In this document: positions 1 to 5,691 of the stretch, piece by piece
Layout of the letters: each line of letters begins with the position of its first letter
Position numbering within the stretch: the first letter of the stretch is position 1
DNA from: Roseobacter sp.
Lineage (GTDB): Bacteria > Pseudomonadota > Alphaproteobacteria > Rhodobacterales > Rhodobacteraceae
Assembly (NCBI GenBank): GCA_024636425.1
Contig: JAGXHB010000002.1
Location: 1-6,141 of the forward strand
Length of the DNA stretch: 6,141 nucleotides
Reading direction: 5' to 3'
The notes under the pieces: model-generated
Told to the model about the DNA's origin: nothing
Databases searched by the model: none
What the model saw: the letters and a program-made list of their open reading frames with translations, nothing else
Position numbers and translations under genes: made by a program

Positions 1-3
1 CCC

Positions 4-351
4 CTATCCCGCGACCAGCGGTCGCCAGGTCTTTTGTGGGGCCCGCCAGTCGATCCCTTCCAGTAGCATCGACAGTTGTGATGGGCTCAGGCTGACCTTG
101 CCTTCCTTTGCCGCCGGCCAAACAAACAGGCCCCGTTCCAGCCGCTTTGTAAACAGGCAGGCCCCCTGGCTATCCCACCAGATGATCTTCAAAAGATCGC
201 CCCGGCGACCCCTGAAGACGAACATATGGCCCGAATACGGATCCTCGGCCAAAACCTGTTCGGCCTGTGCCGCCAGCGTGTTGAACCCGCGCCGCATATC
301 CGTGACGCCGGCGGCCAGCCAAACCCGCGTGTTGCTTGGCACCGGGATCAT
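4..351 (-). CDS. tnpB: IS66-family accessory protein TnpB (Orf2)
   Basis: This 115-residue protein has the usual length and sequence of the IS66 Orf2/TnpB family. It starts with an RVWLAAGVTDMRRGF-type segment (residues 9-23) and has the central core MFVFRGRRGDLLKIIWWD (about 43-60). A KRLERGLFVWP segment follows, and the end is WRP near the C terminus. TnpB is required for transposition in studied IS66 elements, but its biochemical role is unclear. It is unrelated to the RNA-guided TnpB nucleases of IS200/IS605. The ATG overlaps the tnpA stop (ATGA, 348-351), which points to translational coupling, and there is only a weak G-rich stretch upstream as a ribosome-binding site. The gene looks intact, and its TAA stop (4-6) is almost at the window edge, where tnpC would follow. 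Confidence 0.93.
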   Translation of the reverse strand: MIPVPSNTRVWLAAGVTDMRRGFNTLAAQAEQVLAEDPYSGHMFVFRGRRGDLLKIIWWDSQGACLFTKRLERGLFVWPAAKEGKVSLSPSQLSMLLEGIDWRAPQKTWRPLVAG

Positions 352-743
352 TGCGCCAGCCCCGCGACCATCGCCACGATCGCCGACAGCGCGGTGGGAC
401 CCTCCACCAAAATGCGCCGGCCATCACACAGCGTGATGTCCACGCGCTGCGCGGTGATCGAATCTGTCGAAGGAGTGGATGAAATGGGTGCCATTGGGGC
501 GGGGGCCATGCCCGCAACCTCGATGGGAAGAAACGTTGCACCCTCAGCCTCGGGCAAACCCGAAGCCTTCTCCTCTGATGCAAGCCGAGGATCGCGAAGC
601 CACTTATGGATCAGGTTGGTGTTCATCGCGTAGCGCCGAGCAACCTGCGCAACCGACACATCAGGAACACGCGCCTGCGTGCAGATCGACCGCTTCTCCT
701 CGTCTGACCAGACCCGCTTCTTCTGGCCCTTCTTGCCCGCCAT
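348..743 (-). CDS. tnpA: IS66-family TnpA (Orf1), helix-turn-helix protein
   Basis: This 131-residue protein matches the IS66 Orf1/TnpA family. A basic N terminus leads into a helix-turn-helix of the IS3/IS911 OrfA type at about residues 11-53, with WSDEEKRSI, a VAQVARRYAMN turn and LIHKWLRDPR as the recognition helix. A Pro/Ala/Ser-rich linker (about 55-97) and a short conserved tail containing ITLCDGRRILVEGP follow. The protein presumably binds the element's ends or leader. The ATG at 741-743 is supported by a good Shine-Dalgarno (minus-strand GAGG, 6 nt away) and by the family N terminus (MAGKKGQKKRVWSDEEK). It is the first gene of the element and is probably coupled to tnpB through the 4-base overlap. 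No frameshift or internal stop is present. Confidence 0.93.
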   Translation of the reverse strand: MAGKKGQKKRVWSDEEKRSICTQARVPDVSVAQVARRYAMNTNLIHKWLRDPRLASEEKASGLPEAEGATFLPIEVAGMAPAPMAPISSTPSTDSITAQRVDITLCDGRRILVEGPTALSAIVAMVAGLAQ

Positions 744-747
744 TGCT

Positions 748-753
748 CACCTC
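748..753 (-). promoter_or_regulatory. Ribosome-binding site of tnpA
   Basis: The minus strand reads GAGGTG at 753-748, with the GAGG core 6 nt from the ATG at 743. This is a good Shine-Dalgarno match. It sits immediately 3' of the 755-782 inverted repeat in the mRNA, so folding of that repeat would leave the site just outside the stem. Confidence 0.7.
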
Positions 754-754
754 A

Positions 755-782
755 AGATGTCCACTACAGATGGTGGACATCT
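755..782. repeat. Perfect 10-bp inverted repeat in the tnpA leader
   Basis: The arms AGATGTCCAC (755-764) and GTGGACATCT (773-782) are exact reverse complements separated by 8 nt. The repeat lies inside the IS66 element, between its proposed end and the tnpA start, and its nearer arm is 2 nt from the tnpA ribosome-binding site. It could be an RNA hairpin limiting tnpA translation or a DNA operator for TnpA or a host protein. It is not followed by a T-run in either direction, so it is not an intrinsic terminator. The symmetry is seen directly; the role is inferred. Confidence 0.75.
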
Positions 783-863
783 AGCAGGCACTCCATCACG
801 CCGTCAGAGCGGGGCCACCGGACGGATACACCGAATCTTCATAATCAGTACAACGCGTTACAC

Positions 864-879
864 GCCACCTCAGGGTGGC
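864..879. repeat. Short hairpin beside the proposed IS66 end
   Basis: GCCACC (864-869) and GGTGGC (874-879) form a perfect 6-bp stem with a TCAG loop. It begins 3 nt outside the proposed IS66 end and overlaps the possible 8-bp target duplication. It may be part of the original target site or of an older element. It is not followed by a sufficient T-run to be called a terminator. Confidence 0.5.
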
Positions 880-982
880 ACTTTGCGTCCGTTCATACCG
901 CAATTGTGGCCAGCATCGCCTGCAGGGCTTAGTTCCCCTCAATCACAGCGCCCTGGTCGGACAGGAGCGACTAGGGCCGCGC

Positions 983-1020
983 GACGTGGAAAGAAGGCCT
1001 CTCACCGTCTTCCCCACGTC
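983..1020. repeat. 7-bp inverted repeat GACGTGG/CCACGTC
   Basis: The arms GACGTGG (983-989) and CCACGTC (1014-1020) are exact reverse complements with a 24-nt spacer. The same core recurs as the perfect palindrome CCACGTGG at 1069-1076. The ACGT centres are spaced 32 and 55 bp apart. They could be operator half-sites upstream of the antiporter gene, or coincidence in a GC-rich region. No matching regulator is encoded in the window. Confidence 0.4.
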
Positions 1021-1142
1021 AGTCAAAACAAAAAGCCATTCTTTTACCCGAAGGTTACCACGGCCAGCCCACGTGGCGGACTAAAACCCCATATCTCTAA
1101 GCCCTCATTAAGCAACAAGATGCGCAAGAGGCGTTACAACAA

Positions 1143-1164
1143 CTGCCGAACTTGCTATCGGCAG
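1143..1164 (+). promoter_or_regulatory. Hairpin covering the translation-initiation region of the antiporter
   Basis: CTGCCGA (1143-1149) and TCGGCAG (1158-1164) form a perfect 7-bp stem with an 8-nt loop, ending 3 nt before the ATG at 1168. The stem occupies the place where a Shine-Dalgarno would sit, and no strong purine-rich site is visible there. In mRNA it could hinder ribosome loading, and in DNA it could be an operator. The symmetry is seen directly; any control function is inferred. Confidence 0.5.
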
Positions 1165-1167
1165 ATC

Positions 1168-3681
1168 ATGGATATTGTTCTGATCACCGCGGTCATCGCA
1201 TCGCTTTTCCTTGTTATCGGCGCGGCAGAGCCATTGGCCGCCCGCCTGCGTCTGCCCTACAGCGTGATCCTTGCGCTGCTTGGCATTCTGATCGCATCAG
1301 GCGCGCTGTTTTTCCTGCGCACTGACCTGACCGATGCGCTGAATCCGGTGGCAGAGGCGATCCTTGGGCTGCCGATCCGGTCCAATGTCTTCCTGTATGT
1401 CTTTTTGCCGACGCTTTTGTTTCAGGCGACGTTGGGCATGAACTTGCGCCGTATGGTCGATGACTGGGTTCCCATTCTTGTTATGGCTGTCGTGGCAGTG
1501 GTCGTGGCGACGTTGTCGGTCGGCTATGCGTTGTCGTGGGTCAGCACCTTGCCCTTGGCGGCCTGCCTGTTGATCGGTGCTATCGTCTCGACCACTGACC
1601 CGTCCGCCGTTGTCTCTATCTTTCGCTCTATCTCTGCGCCGCGGCGGTTGGCGCGCTTGATCGAGGGCGAAAGCCTGTTGAACGACGCCGCCGCTATTGC
1701 GCTGTTCGGCCTGTTCATGGGCTTCGTGATGCTGGGCGTGCCGGACCCCGAACTTGGCGATGCTTTGGCGCAGTTTCCCGTGTTGATCGGCGGTGGTGCG
1801 TTGACCGGCTGGCTGGCGGGGCGTGTGGCGGTTTGGATCATGGCGCTGTTCGGCCGGCACGAGCTTGCGCTGATCTCTGTCTCCGTCTCATTGCCTTATC
1901 TTGCCTATGTGGGGGCGGAACAGATGGTTGGCGCCTCCGGCGTGATCGCAGTGGTTGTCGCCGGTTTGACGGTGAATTTGACGGGGCCAGGTCGTTTGCC
2001 GCCGCAGGCTTGGGCGAACCTGCGGGATGTTTGGGATCTGCTCGCGCATTGGGCTGGCGCGCTGATCTTTATTCTGGCTGCCTTGCTGATCCCGCGCCTG
2101 TTAGAGGGTGTCACGCTAAGTGATTTCGCCTTGATCGGCGTTGTTGTCGTTGCGGCCATTGCATCACGTGCGGTTGTTTTGTTCGGCCTACTGCCCTTGC
2201 TGACGCTGCTGCGCCTGTCGCCGCGGGTCGATCGGCCGTATCGCACTGCGATCTTGTGGGGCGGGTTGCGCGGGGCCGTCACCCTGGCGCTGGCTCTGGC
2301 CGTCACCGAAAGCTTTCGCGTCCCCGTTGAGGTGAAGCGCCTTGTCGGTATCCTTGCCACCGGATTTACCCTGTTCACGTTGATCGTGCAGGGTACCACG
2401 CTGCGGTCTGTCATCGGCTGGCTGAAGCTCGACCGTTTGTCACCGATAGACGAAGCGCTGTCGCGGCAAGTTGTTGCCGTGGGACTTCAGACCGTCCGTG
2501 AGGAACTCGCCCGCACGACCGAAGCCTATGCGCTGACCAAGGAAACCGTCCGGTCCGAGGCGAAGACCTTTGGTGAGCGGTTAGATGCAGCGGTCGATGC
2601 GGCGGAGGACGCTGACGACATTCTAGACCGGGACCGCATCACGCTGGGCTTGATCGCGCTTGCTGGTTTTGAGCGGGACACCATCCTTGCGCGGGTCAAA
2701 GAACGAACCATTTCGTCCCGGATGGCGGATCAAATCCTGTCTGACGCCGACCAGCTGATCGAGGCCGCGCGTGCAGGCGGTCGCAGCAGCTATCAAAAGG
2801 CGGCACGCCGCTCTATCGCTTATGGCCGCGCGTTTCGGACGGCTGTTGTGTTGCATAACCGGCTAGGGCTGTCGCGGTGGCTGGTGCGGATGACGGCTGA
2901 CCGATTTGAACGGCTGTTGTCGCAGCAGCTGATCTTGCGCGATATCGACGCCTTTATCGACGGCCGTATCCGCCGCATTCATGGCCGTCGTGTTGCCGAT
3001 CTGTTGCACGAGCTGATCGCCCGCCGCGCCGAAGGCGTCACCAAAGCGCTGGAGGGGCTGCGCCTGCAATATCCCGGCTATGCCGAAGAGCTAGAGCGCC
3101 GTTTCATCCGCCGCACAGCCTTGCGTTTGGAAGAGCGGGAATACGCGATCATGCGCGATGACGGACTGATCGGGGCAGAGGTCTATGCCACCTTGATCGA
3201 AAAACTGTCAGGTCGCCGCGCAGAGGCAGAGGCGCGTCCGCGCCTTGATATCGCTGTGCAGCGGGTCGATCTGATCCGCCAATTTCCGATTTTCGCTGAT
3301 CTTGATGATCGGGCGCTCAAGGCGCTTGGCCGCTCGCTCAAGACAATTTACGTCGATGCGGGCCGGATCGTGATGCGCAAGGACACCCCGGCGAAAAGCG
3401 TATTCTTCATCGCATCTGGCGCTGTGGAACTGGAAAGCGCCGGGCAAACGTGGCGGCTGGGCCGGGGGGATATGTTCGGTCAGATGGCCTTGCTGCTCAG
3501 CAAATCGCGCCGGGCCGAAGTGCGGGCGATTGCGCCGTCTACGCTGCTCGTGCTGGACGAGGCGCGGTTCCGATCGCTGCTGTCGCGCAGCGCGGCATTG
3601 CAGGACGCGGTGCGTGCATCTGCTATTCAGCGCGGGATCAGCCTTGATCTGCTTCCGGTCGAAAACGACAGGGCTGAATAA
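1168..3681 (+). CDS. CPA1-family Na+/H+ antiporter with C-terminal cyclic-nucleotide-binding-like domain (SOS1-like architecture)
   Basis: This 837-residue inner-membrane protein probably exchanges cytoplasmic Na+ (or K+) for H+. Residues 1 to about 415 form a hydrophobic domain with roughly 12-13 membrane segments. It carries CPA1 hallmarks: a TDP segment (T143-P145), GESLLND with the Asn-Asp pair N172-D173, and GGLRGA with R368. Residues about 420-700 are hydrophilic, charged and helical. Residues about 702-822 resemble a cyclic-nucleotide-binding domain, ending in a phosphate-binding-cassette-like FGQMALLLSKSRRAEV (770-785) in which the usual Glu is Gln772 and the phosphate-contacting Arg is R781. 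Transporter plus helical region plus nucleotide-binding fold is the order seen in plant SOS1. I chose ATG 1168 because MDIVLITAVIASLFLVIGAA begins directly with the first membrane segment. The frame is open upstream to 679, but that part is antisense to IS66 and unlike any protein I know; ATG 1120 is a less likely alternative. No start has a strong Shine-Dalgarno. The ion and ligand cannot be decided from sequence. Confidence 0.9.
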   Translation: MDIVLITAVIASLFLVIGAAEPLAARLRLPYSVILALLGILIASGALFFLRTDLTDALNPVAEAILGLPIRSNVFLYVFLPTLLFQATLGMNLRRMVDDWVPILVMAVVAVVVATLSVGYALSWVSTLPLAACLLIGAIVSTTDPSAVVSIFRSISAPRRLARLIEGESLLNDAAAIALFGLFMGFVMLGVPDPELGDALAQFPVLIGGGALTGWLAGRVAVWIMALFGRHELALISVSVSLPYLAYVGAEQMVGASGVIAVVVAGLTVNLTGPGRLPPQAWANLRDVWDLLAHWAGALIFILAALLIPRLLEGVTLSDFALIGVVVVAAIASRAVVLFGLLPLLTLLRLSPRVDRPYRTAILWGGLRGAVTLALALAVTESFRVPVEVKRLVGILATGFTLFTLIVQGTTLRSVIGWLKLDRLSPIDEALSRQVVAVGLQTVREELARTTEAYALTKETVRSEAKTFGERLDAAVDAAEDADDILDRDRITLGLIALAGFERDTILARVKERTISSRMADQILSDADQLIEAARAGGRSSYQKAARRSIAYGRAFRTAVVLHNRLGLSRWLVRMTADRFERLLSQQLILRDIDAFIDGRIRRIHGRRVADLLHELIARRAEGVTKALEGLRLQYPGYAEELERRFIRRTALRLEEREYAIMRDDGLIGAEVYATLIEKLSGRRAEAEARPRLDIAVQRVDLIRQFPIFADLDDRALKALGRSLKTIYVDAGRIVMRKDTPAKSVFFIASGAVELESAGQTWRLGRGDMFGQMALLLSKSRRAEVRAIAPSTLLVLDEARFRSLLSRSAALQDAVRASAIQRGISLDLLPVENDRAE

Positions 3682-3688
3682 CGGGTTT

Positions 3689-3722
3689 CGGCAAGGCACC
3701 GATTAGGACGCCTTGCCGTTTT
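3689..3722 (+). terminator. Rho-independent terminator of the antiporter gene
   Basis: CGGCAAGGC (3689-3697) and GCCTTGCCG (3710-3718) form a perfect 9-bp GC-rich stem with a 12-nt loop, followed at once by TTTT (3719-3722). The stem starts 7 nt after the antiporter stop codon. On the minus strand the same stem is followed by GAAACCC rather than a T-run, so it should work well only for the plus-strand gene. The convergent frcA message has no such signal in the 49-base gap. Confidence 0.85.
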
Positions 3723-3730
3723 AGTCTGCC

Positions 3731-4501
3731 TTAGGCGGCCAGATCAGGCGCTTGCTTTGCCCCGGTCATGAACGCGACGGCGTCGGACATGGTGTAGTCC
3801 TTGGGATCAATCACGCAAAGTCGCTTGCCAAGGCGGTGAACGTGAATGCGGTCTGCAACCTCGAAGACATGGGGCATGTTGTGGCTGATCAGGATGATCG
3901 GAATGCCCCGCGCCCGCACGTCTTGGATCAATTCCAGCACCCGGCGGGATTCCTTGACGCCCAGGGCGGCTGTCGGCTCGTCCAGAATGATGACCTTGGA
4001 CCCAAAAGCCGCCGCGCGGGCAACGGCGACGCCTTGGCGTTGGCCACCTGACAGCGTCTCGACCGCTTGGTTGATGTTCTGGATCGTCATTAGTCCCAGT
4101 TCTGTCAGCTTGTCACGGGCGATCTGTTCCATCCGCGAACGATCAAGCTGGCGCAGGATTTTGCCGCGAAAGCCGGGTTTGCGCAGCTCTCGGCCCATGA
4201 ACATATTGTCAGCGATCGACAGGGCAGGGGACATGGCAAGGGTTTGGTAAACCGTCTCGATCCCCTCTTTGCGCGCATCCGTGGGAGAGGTGAACTTGAC
4301 CTTGCGGCCTTCCAAAAACACATCGCCCTCGTCCGGGATGACAGCGCCAGACACGGCCTTGATCAAGGACGATTTGCCTGCGCCGTTGTCGCCAATCACC
4401 GCAAGGATTTCACCGGGATACAGGTCGAAGTCACAGTTATCGAGCGCGGTGACCTTGCCGTAGCGTTTCACAAGGCCGCGGCCTTTAAGAATAGGTTCCA
4501 T
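3731..4501 (-). CDS. frcA: Sugar ABC transporter ATP-binding protein, FrcA-like (fructose importer)
   Basis: This 256-residue single-domain ATPase energises monosaccharide import. Motifs visible in order are Walker A GDNGAGKSS (37-45), the Q-loop Gln (Q86), signature LSGGQ (150-154), Walker B VIILDEP (170-176) and the switch His (H207). Most sugar ATPases of this class (RbsA, XylG, MglA) are about 500 residues with two nucleotide-binding domains. This one has a single domain, the normal FrcA form, so it should act as a homodimer. Long stretches closely match rhizobial FrcA as I recall it, including YQTLA.SPALSIADNMF and the MSDAVAFMTGAK C terminus. The ATG at 4499-4501 overlaps the frcC stop by one base (TAATG), with AAAGG 10 nt upstream. 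An upstream in-frame ATG at 4579 was rejected because it lies inside frcC. Substrate identity rests on resemblance and gene order. Confidence 0.92.
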   Translation of the reverse strand: MEPILKGRGLVKRYGKVTALDNCDFDLYPGEILAVIGDNGAGKSSLIKAVSGAVIPDEGDVFLEGRKVKFTSPTDARKEGIETVYQTLAMSPALSIADNMFMGRELRKPGFRGKILRQLDRSRMEQIARDKLTELGLMTIQNINQAVETLSGGQRQGVAVARAAAFGSKVIILDEPTAALGVKESRRVLELIQDVRARGIPIILISHNMPHVFEVADRIHVHRLGKRLCVIDPKDYTMSDAVAFMTGAKQAPDLAA

Positions 4502-5568
4502 TATGCCGATACCTTTCTGATCCACTGGTCCACTGCCACAGCGCCGATAATCAGCGCACCAATCAGCAGGAACGTCCATTGCGCGTCAGCCCCGGCCAAG
4601 CGCAGGCCCAAGGTGAACACGCCCACAATCAGCGCCCCAAACAGCGCGCCCAAAATCGATCCGCGGCCGCCAAAGAGTGAGATGCCGCCGATCACCACAG
4701 CCGTGATGCTTTCGATATTCGCAAGCTGCCCAGAGGTCGGAGAGACCGAGCCGATGCGACCGATTAAAGCCCAGCCCGCAAAGGCACAGATCAGACCGGA
4801 AATGACGTAGACGGAAATCAACACGCCCTTCACATTGACGCCCGACAGCTGCGCCGCCTCTGGGTCATCGCCGACGGCATAGACGTGGCGGCCCCACGCG
4901 GTCTGTTTCAGCACGTAAGACAAGAACAGTATCAGCACGACCATGAACGCGACGCCTACGGTAAACACCGCGCCGCCGATGTTGAACTTGGTGGCAAAGA
5001 CTTGCAGCAGGGGGGCGTTCGCTTCGATGTCCTGCGCGCGGATCGTCTCGTTCGAGGAATACAAAAAGTTTGTCGCCAGTACGATTTGCCACATCCCAAG
5101 GGTCACGATGAACGGCGGCAGCTTCATGACGGCAATCAACCAGCCGTTAATATAGCCGCAGATCATACCGCACACGAGGCCGAGGGCGATCGCGACTTCG
5201 ACGGGCAATCCGTAGCGAAATGTGAACTGCCCCATCACGACCGACGACAGCACCATGATTGCGCCAACAGACAAATCGATACCGGCCGTCAGAACCACAA
5301 GGCTTTGCGCGGCGGCGACGATGCCGACGATCTGGACCTGTTGCAGGATCAGCGTCAGGGCAAAGGGGGAAAAGAACTTCGACCCCAAAAGCAAGCCGAA
5401 CACTGCAATGGACGCCAGCAGCACGAACAACGGCACAAGCGCAGGGTTGACGTGCAGCGCATGCTGCAACTTGGACAGCGCGCCTTTTCGATGAGCGGCA
5501 AATTTAGCGACGTCTTCGGATTTGGTCGTCTTTATGACGGACTCATAATCATCGGCATGACCAGCCAT
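4501..5568 (-). CDS. frcC: Sugar ABC transporter permease, FrcC-like (fructose importer)
   Basis: This 355-residue inner-membrane permease belongs to the ribose/xylose/fructose class (BPD_transp_2 family, CUT2) and should form the translocation channel as a dimer. A charged cytoplasmic N terminus (1-40) is followed by about 8-10 hydrophobic segments between 42 and 347. Family hallmarks are LTAGIDLSVGA (93-103), the cytoplasmic coupling loop GDDPEAAQLSGV (233-244) and GGISLFGGRGS (294-304). The sequence closely follows Sinorhizobium FrcC as I recall it, including FIVTLGMWQIVLA and NETIRAQDIEA, and has nearly its length (about 360). I chose ATG 5566-5568 rather than the in-frame ATG at 5610 because a GGGAG Shine-Dalgarno lies 7 nt upstream, while the longer version would start inside a hairpin. 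It follows frcB after 123 bases and overlaps frcA by one base, which implies co-translation. Function is strongly supported, exact sugar less so. Confidence 0.93.
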   Translation of the reverse strand: MAGHADDYESVIKTTKSEDVAKFAAHRKGALSKLQHALHVNPALVPLFVLLASIAVFGLLLGSKFFSPFALTLILQQVQIVGIVAAAQSLVVLTAGIDLSVGAIMVLSSVVMGQFTFRYGLPVEVAIALGLVCGMICGYINGWLIAVMKLPPFIVTLGMWQIVLATNFLYSSNETIRAQDIEANAPLLQVFATKFNIGGAVFTVGVAFMVVLILFLSYVLKQTAWGRHVYAVGDDPEAAQLSGVNVKGVLISVYVISGLICAFAGWALIGRIGSVSPTSGQLANIESITAVVIGGISLFGGRGSILGALFGALIVGVFTLGLRLAGADAQWTFLLIGALIIGAVAVDQWIRKVSA

Positions 5569-5575
5569 TTTCAGT

Positions 5576-5583
5576 CTCCCCCC
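5576..5583 (-). promoter_or_regulatory. Ribosome-binding site that fixes the frcC start
   Basis: The minus strand reads GGGGGGAG at 5583-5576, 7 nt before the ATG at 5568. This is a strong purine-rich site and the main reason to prefer 5568 over the in-frame ATG at 5610 as the frcC start. Confidence 0.7.
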
Positions 5584-5600
5584 GTTCTGCAGGTAAATAT

Positions 5601-5618
5601 CGGCCCGCACCGGGGCCG
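5601..5618. repeat. GC-rich hairpin in the frcB-frcC gap (proximal to frcC)
   Basis: CGGCCC (5601-5606) and GGGCCG (5613-5618) form a perfect 6-bp stem with a 6-nt loop. It is the last of three hairpins in the frcB-frcC intergenic region as transcribed, about 18 nt before the frcC ribosome-binding site. It lacks a T-run. Confidence 0.5.
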
Positions 5619-5622
5619 CGGC

Positions 5623-5651
5623 GAAAGGGGCAGGAAAATCCCGCCCCTTTC
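5623..5651 (-). promoter_or_regulatory. Strong stem-loop between frcB and frcC, likely mRNA stabiliser or attenuator
   Basis: GAAAGGGGC (5623-5631) and GCCCCTTTC (5643-5651) form a perfect 9-bp stem. After one A-C mismatch it continues for 3 more pairs (5633-5635 with 5639-5641) around a 3-nt loop. In the frcB message the stem is followed by CGCCGCGG rather than a T-run, so it is not a canonical terminator. Stem-loops after a binding-protein gene often protect the upstream mRNA from 3' exonucleases and so raise the binding protein over the permease. That role is inferred here from position. Confidence 0.7.
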
Positions 5652-5658
5652 AAAGACA

Positions 5659-5677
5659 CGCGGGCTTAAGCCGCGCG
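5659..5677. repeat. Palindromic hairpin just after the frcB stop
   Basis: The perfect palindrome GGCTTAAGCC (5663-5672) is flanked by CGCG on both sides (5659-5662 and 5674-5677), with a single bulged G at 5673. It would fold as an imperfect 7-bp stem with a TTAA loop about 15 nt after the frcB stop codon. It is the first of three hairpins in this gap. Confidence 0.5.
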
Positions 5678-5691
5678 GGTCAAAGGGCGGC

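Larger units (their letters stand above)
1..861 (-). mobile_element. IS66-family insertion sequence, 5' portion (tnpC end outside the window)
   Basis: The adjacent overlapping tnpA and tnpB genes on the minus strand identify an IS66-family element read from right to left. In this family a third, large gene (tnpC, the DDE transposase) follows tnpB, so it should lie beyond the left edge and only the 5' part is visible. IS66 elements usually begin GTAA and make 8-bp target duplications. The plus strand reads TTAC at 858-861, so the minus strand begins GTAA 118 bases before the tnpA start, a normal leader length. I therefore place the end at 861 and the possible target duplication at 862-869. The other end is not visible, so neither the inverted repeat nor the duplication can be confirmed. 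The element assignment is firm; the exact boundary is inferred. Confidence 0.8.
862..1167. other. Intergenic stretch between the IS66 end and the antiporter gene
   Basis: No open frame here resembles a known protein, although one plus-strand frame stays open throughout because it is the upstream extension of the antiporter frame. It contains a short hairpin next to the proposed IS end (864-879), three copies of an ACGTGG/CCACGT core (984-989, 1014-1019, and the palindrome CCACGTGG at 1069-1076), and a 7-bp stem just before the antiporter start (1143-1164). I found no convincing -35/-10 pair for the antiporter. Its promoter should nevertheless be here or at the IS end. Part of the left side could be a remnant of another mobile element, but I cannot identify one. 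Confidence 0.5.

Noticed and set aside
825..861. Possible tnpA promoter on the minus strand (TTGTAC, 17 nt, TGTATC)
   Set aside because: Each hexamer matches only about half of the sigma-70 consensus, which is too weak to annotate.
875..1084. 69-codon plus-strand open frame in the intergenic stretch
   Set aside because: No recognisable protein, no clear ribosome-binding site, and a composition typical of random GC-rich frames. I do not call it a gene.
1131..1138. 8-bp repeat GCGTTACA shared with 855-862 at the IS end, possible duplication
   Set aside because: A single 8-mer match in a 300-bp region can easily arise by chance. It does not sit correctly as a target duplication, because one copy lies mostly inside the proposed element end.
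1297..1860. Minus-strand open frame (187 codons) inside the antiporter gene
   Set aside because: Its translation is a low-complexity Gln/Arg/His-rich sequence, a shadow of the hydrophobic membrane-segment codons on the other strand.
4502..4579. Upstream ATG (4579) extending frcA by 26 residues
   Set aside because: The extension lies within frcC in another frame and has no FrcA-like residues. The TAATG overlap and family N terminus favour 4501.
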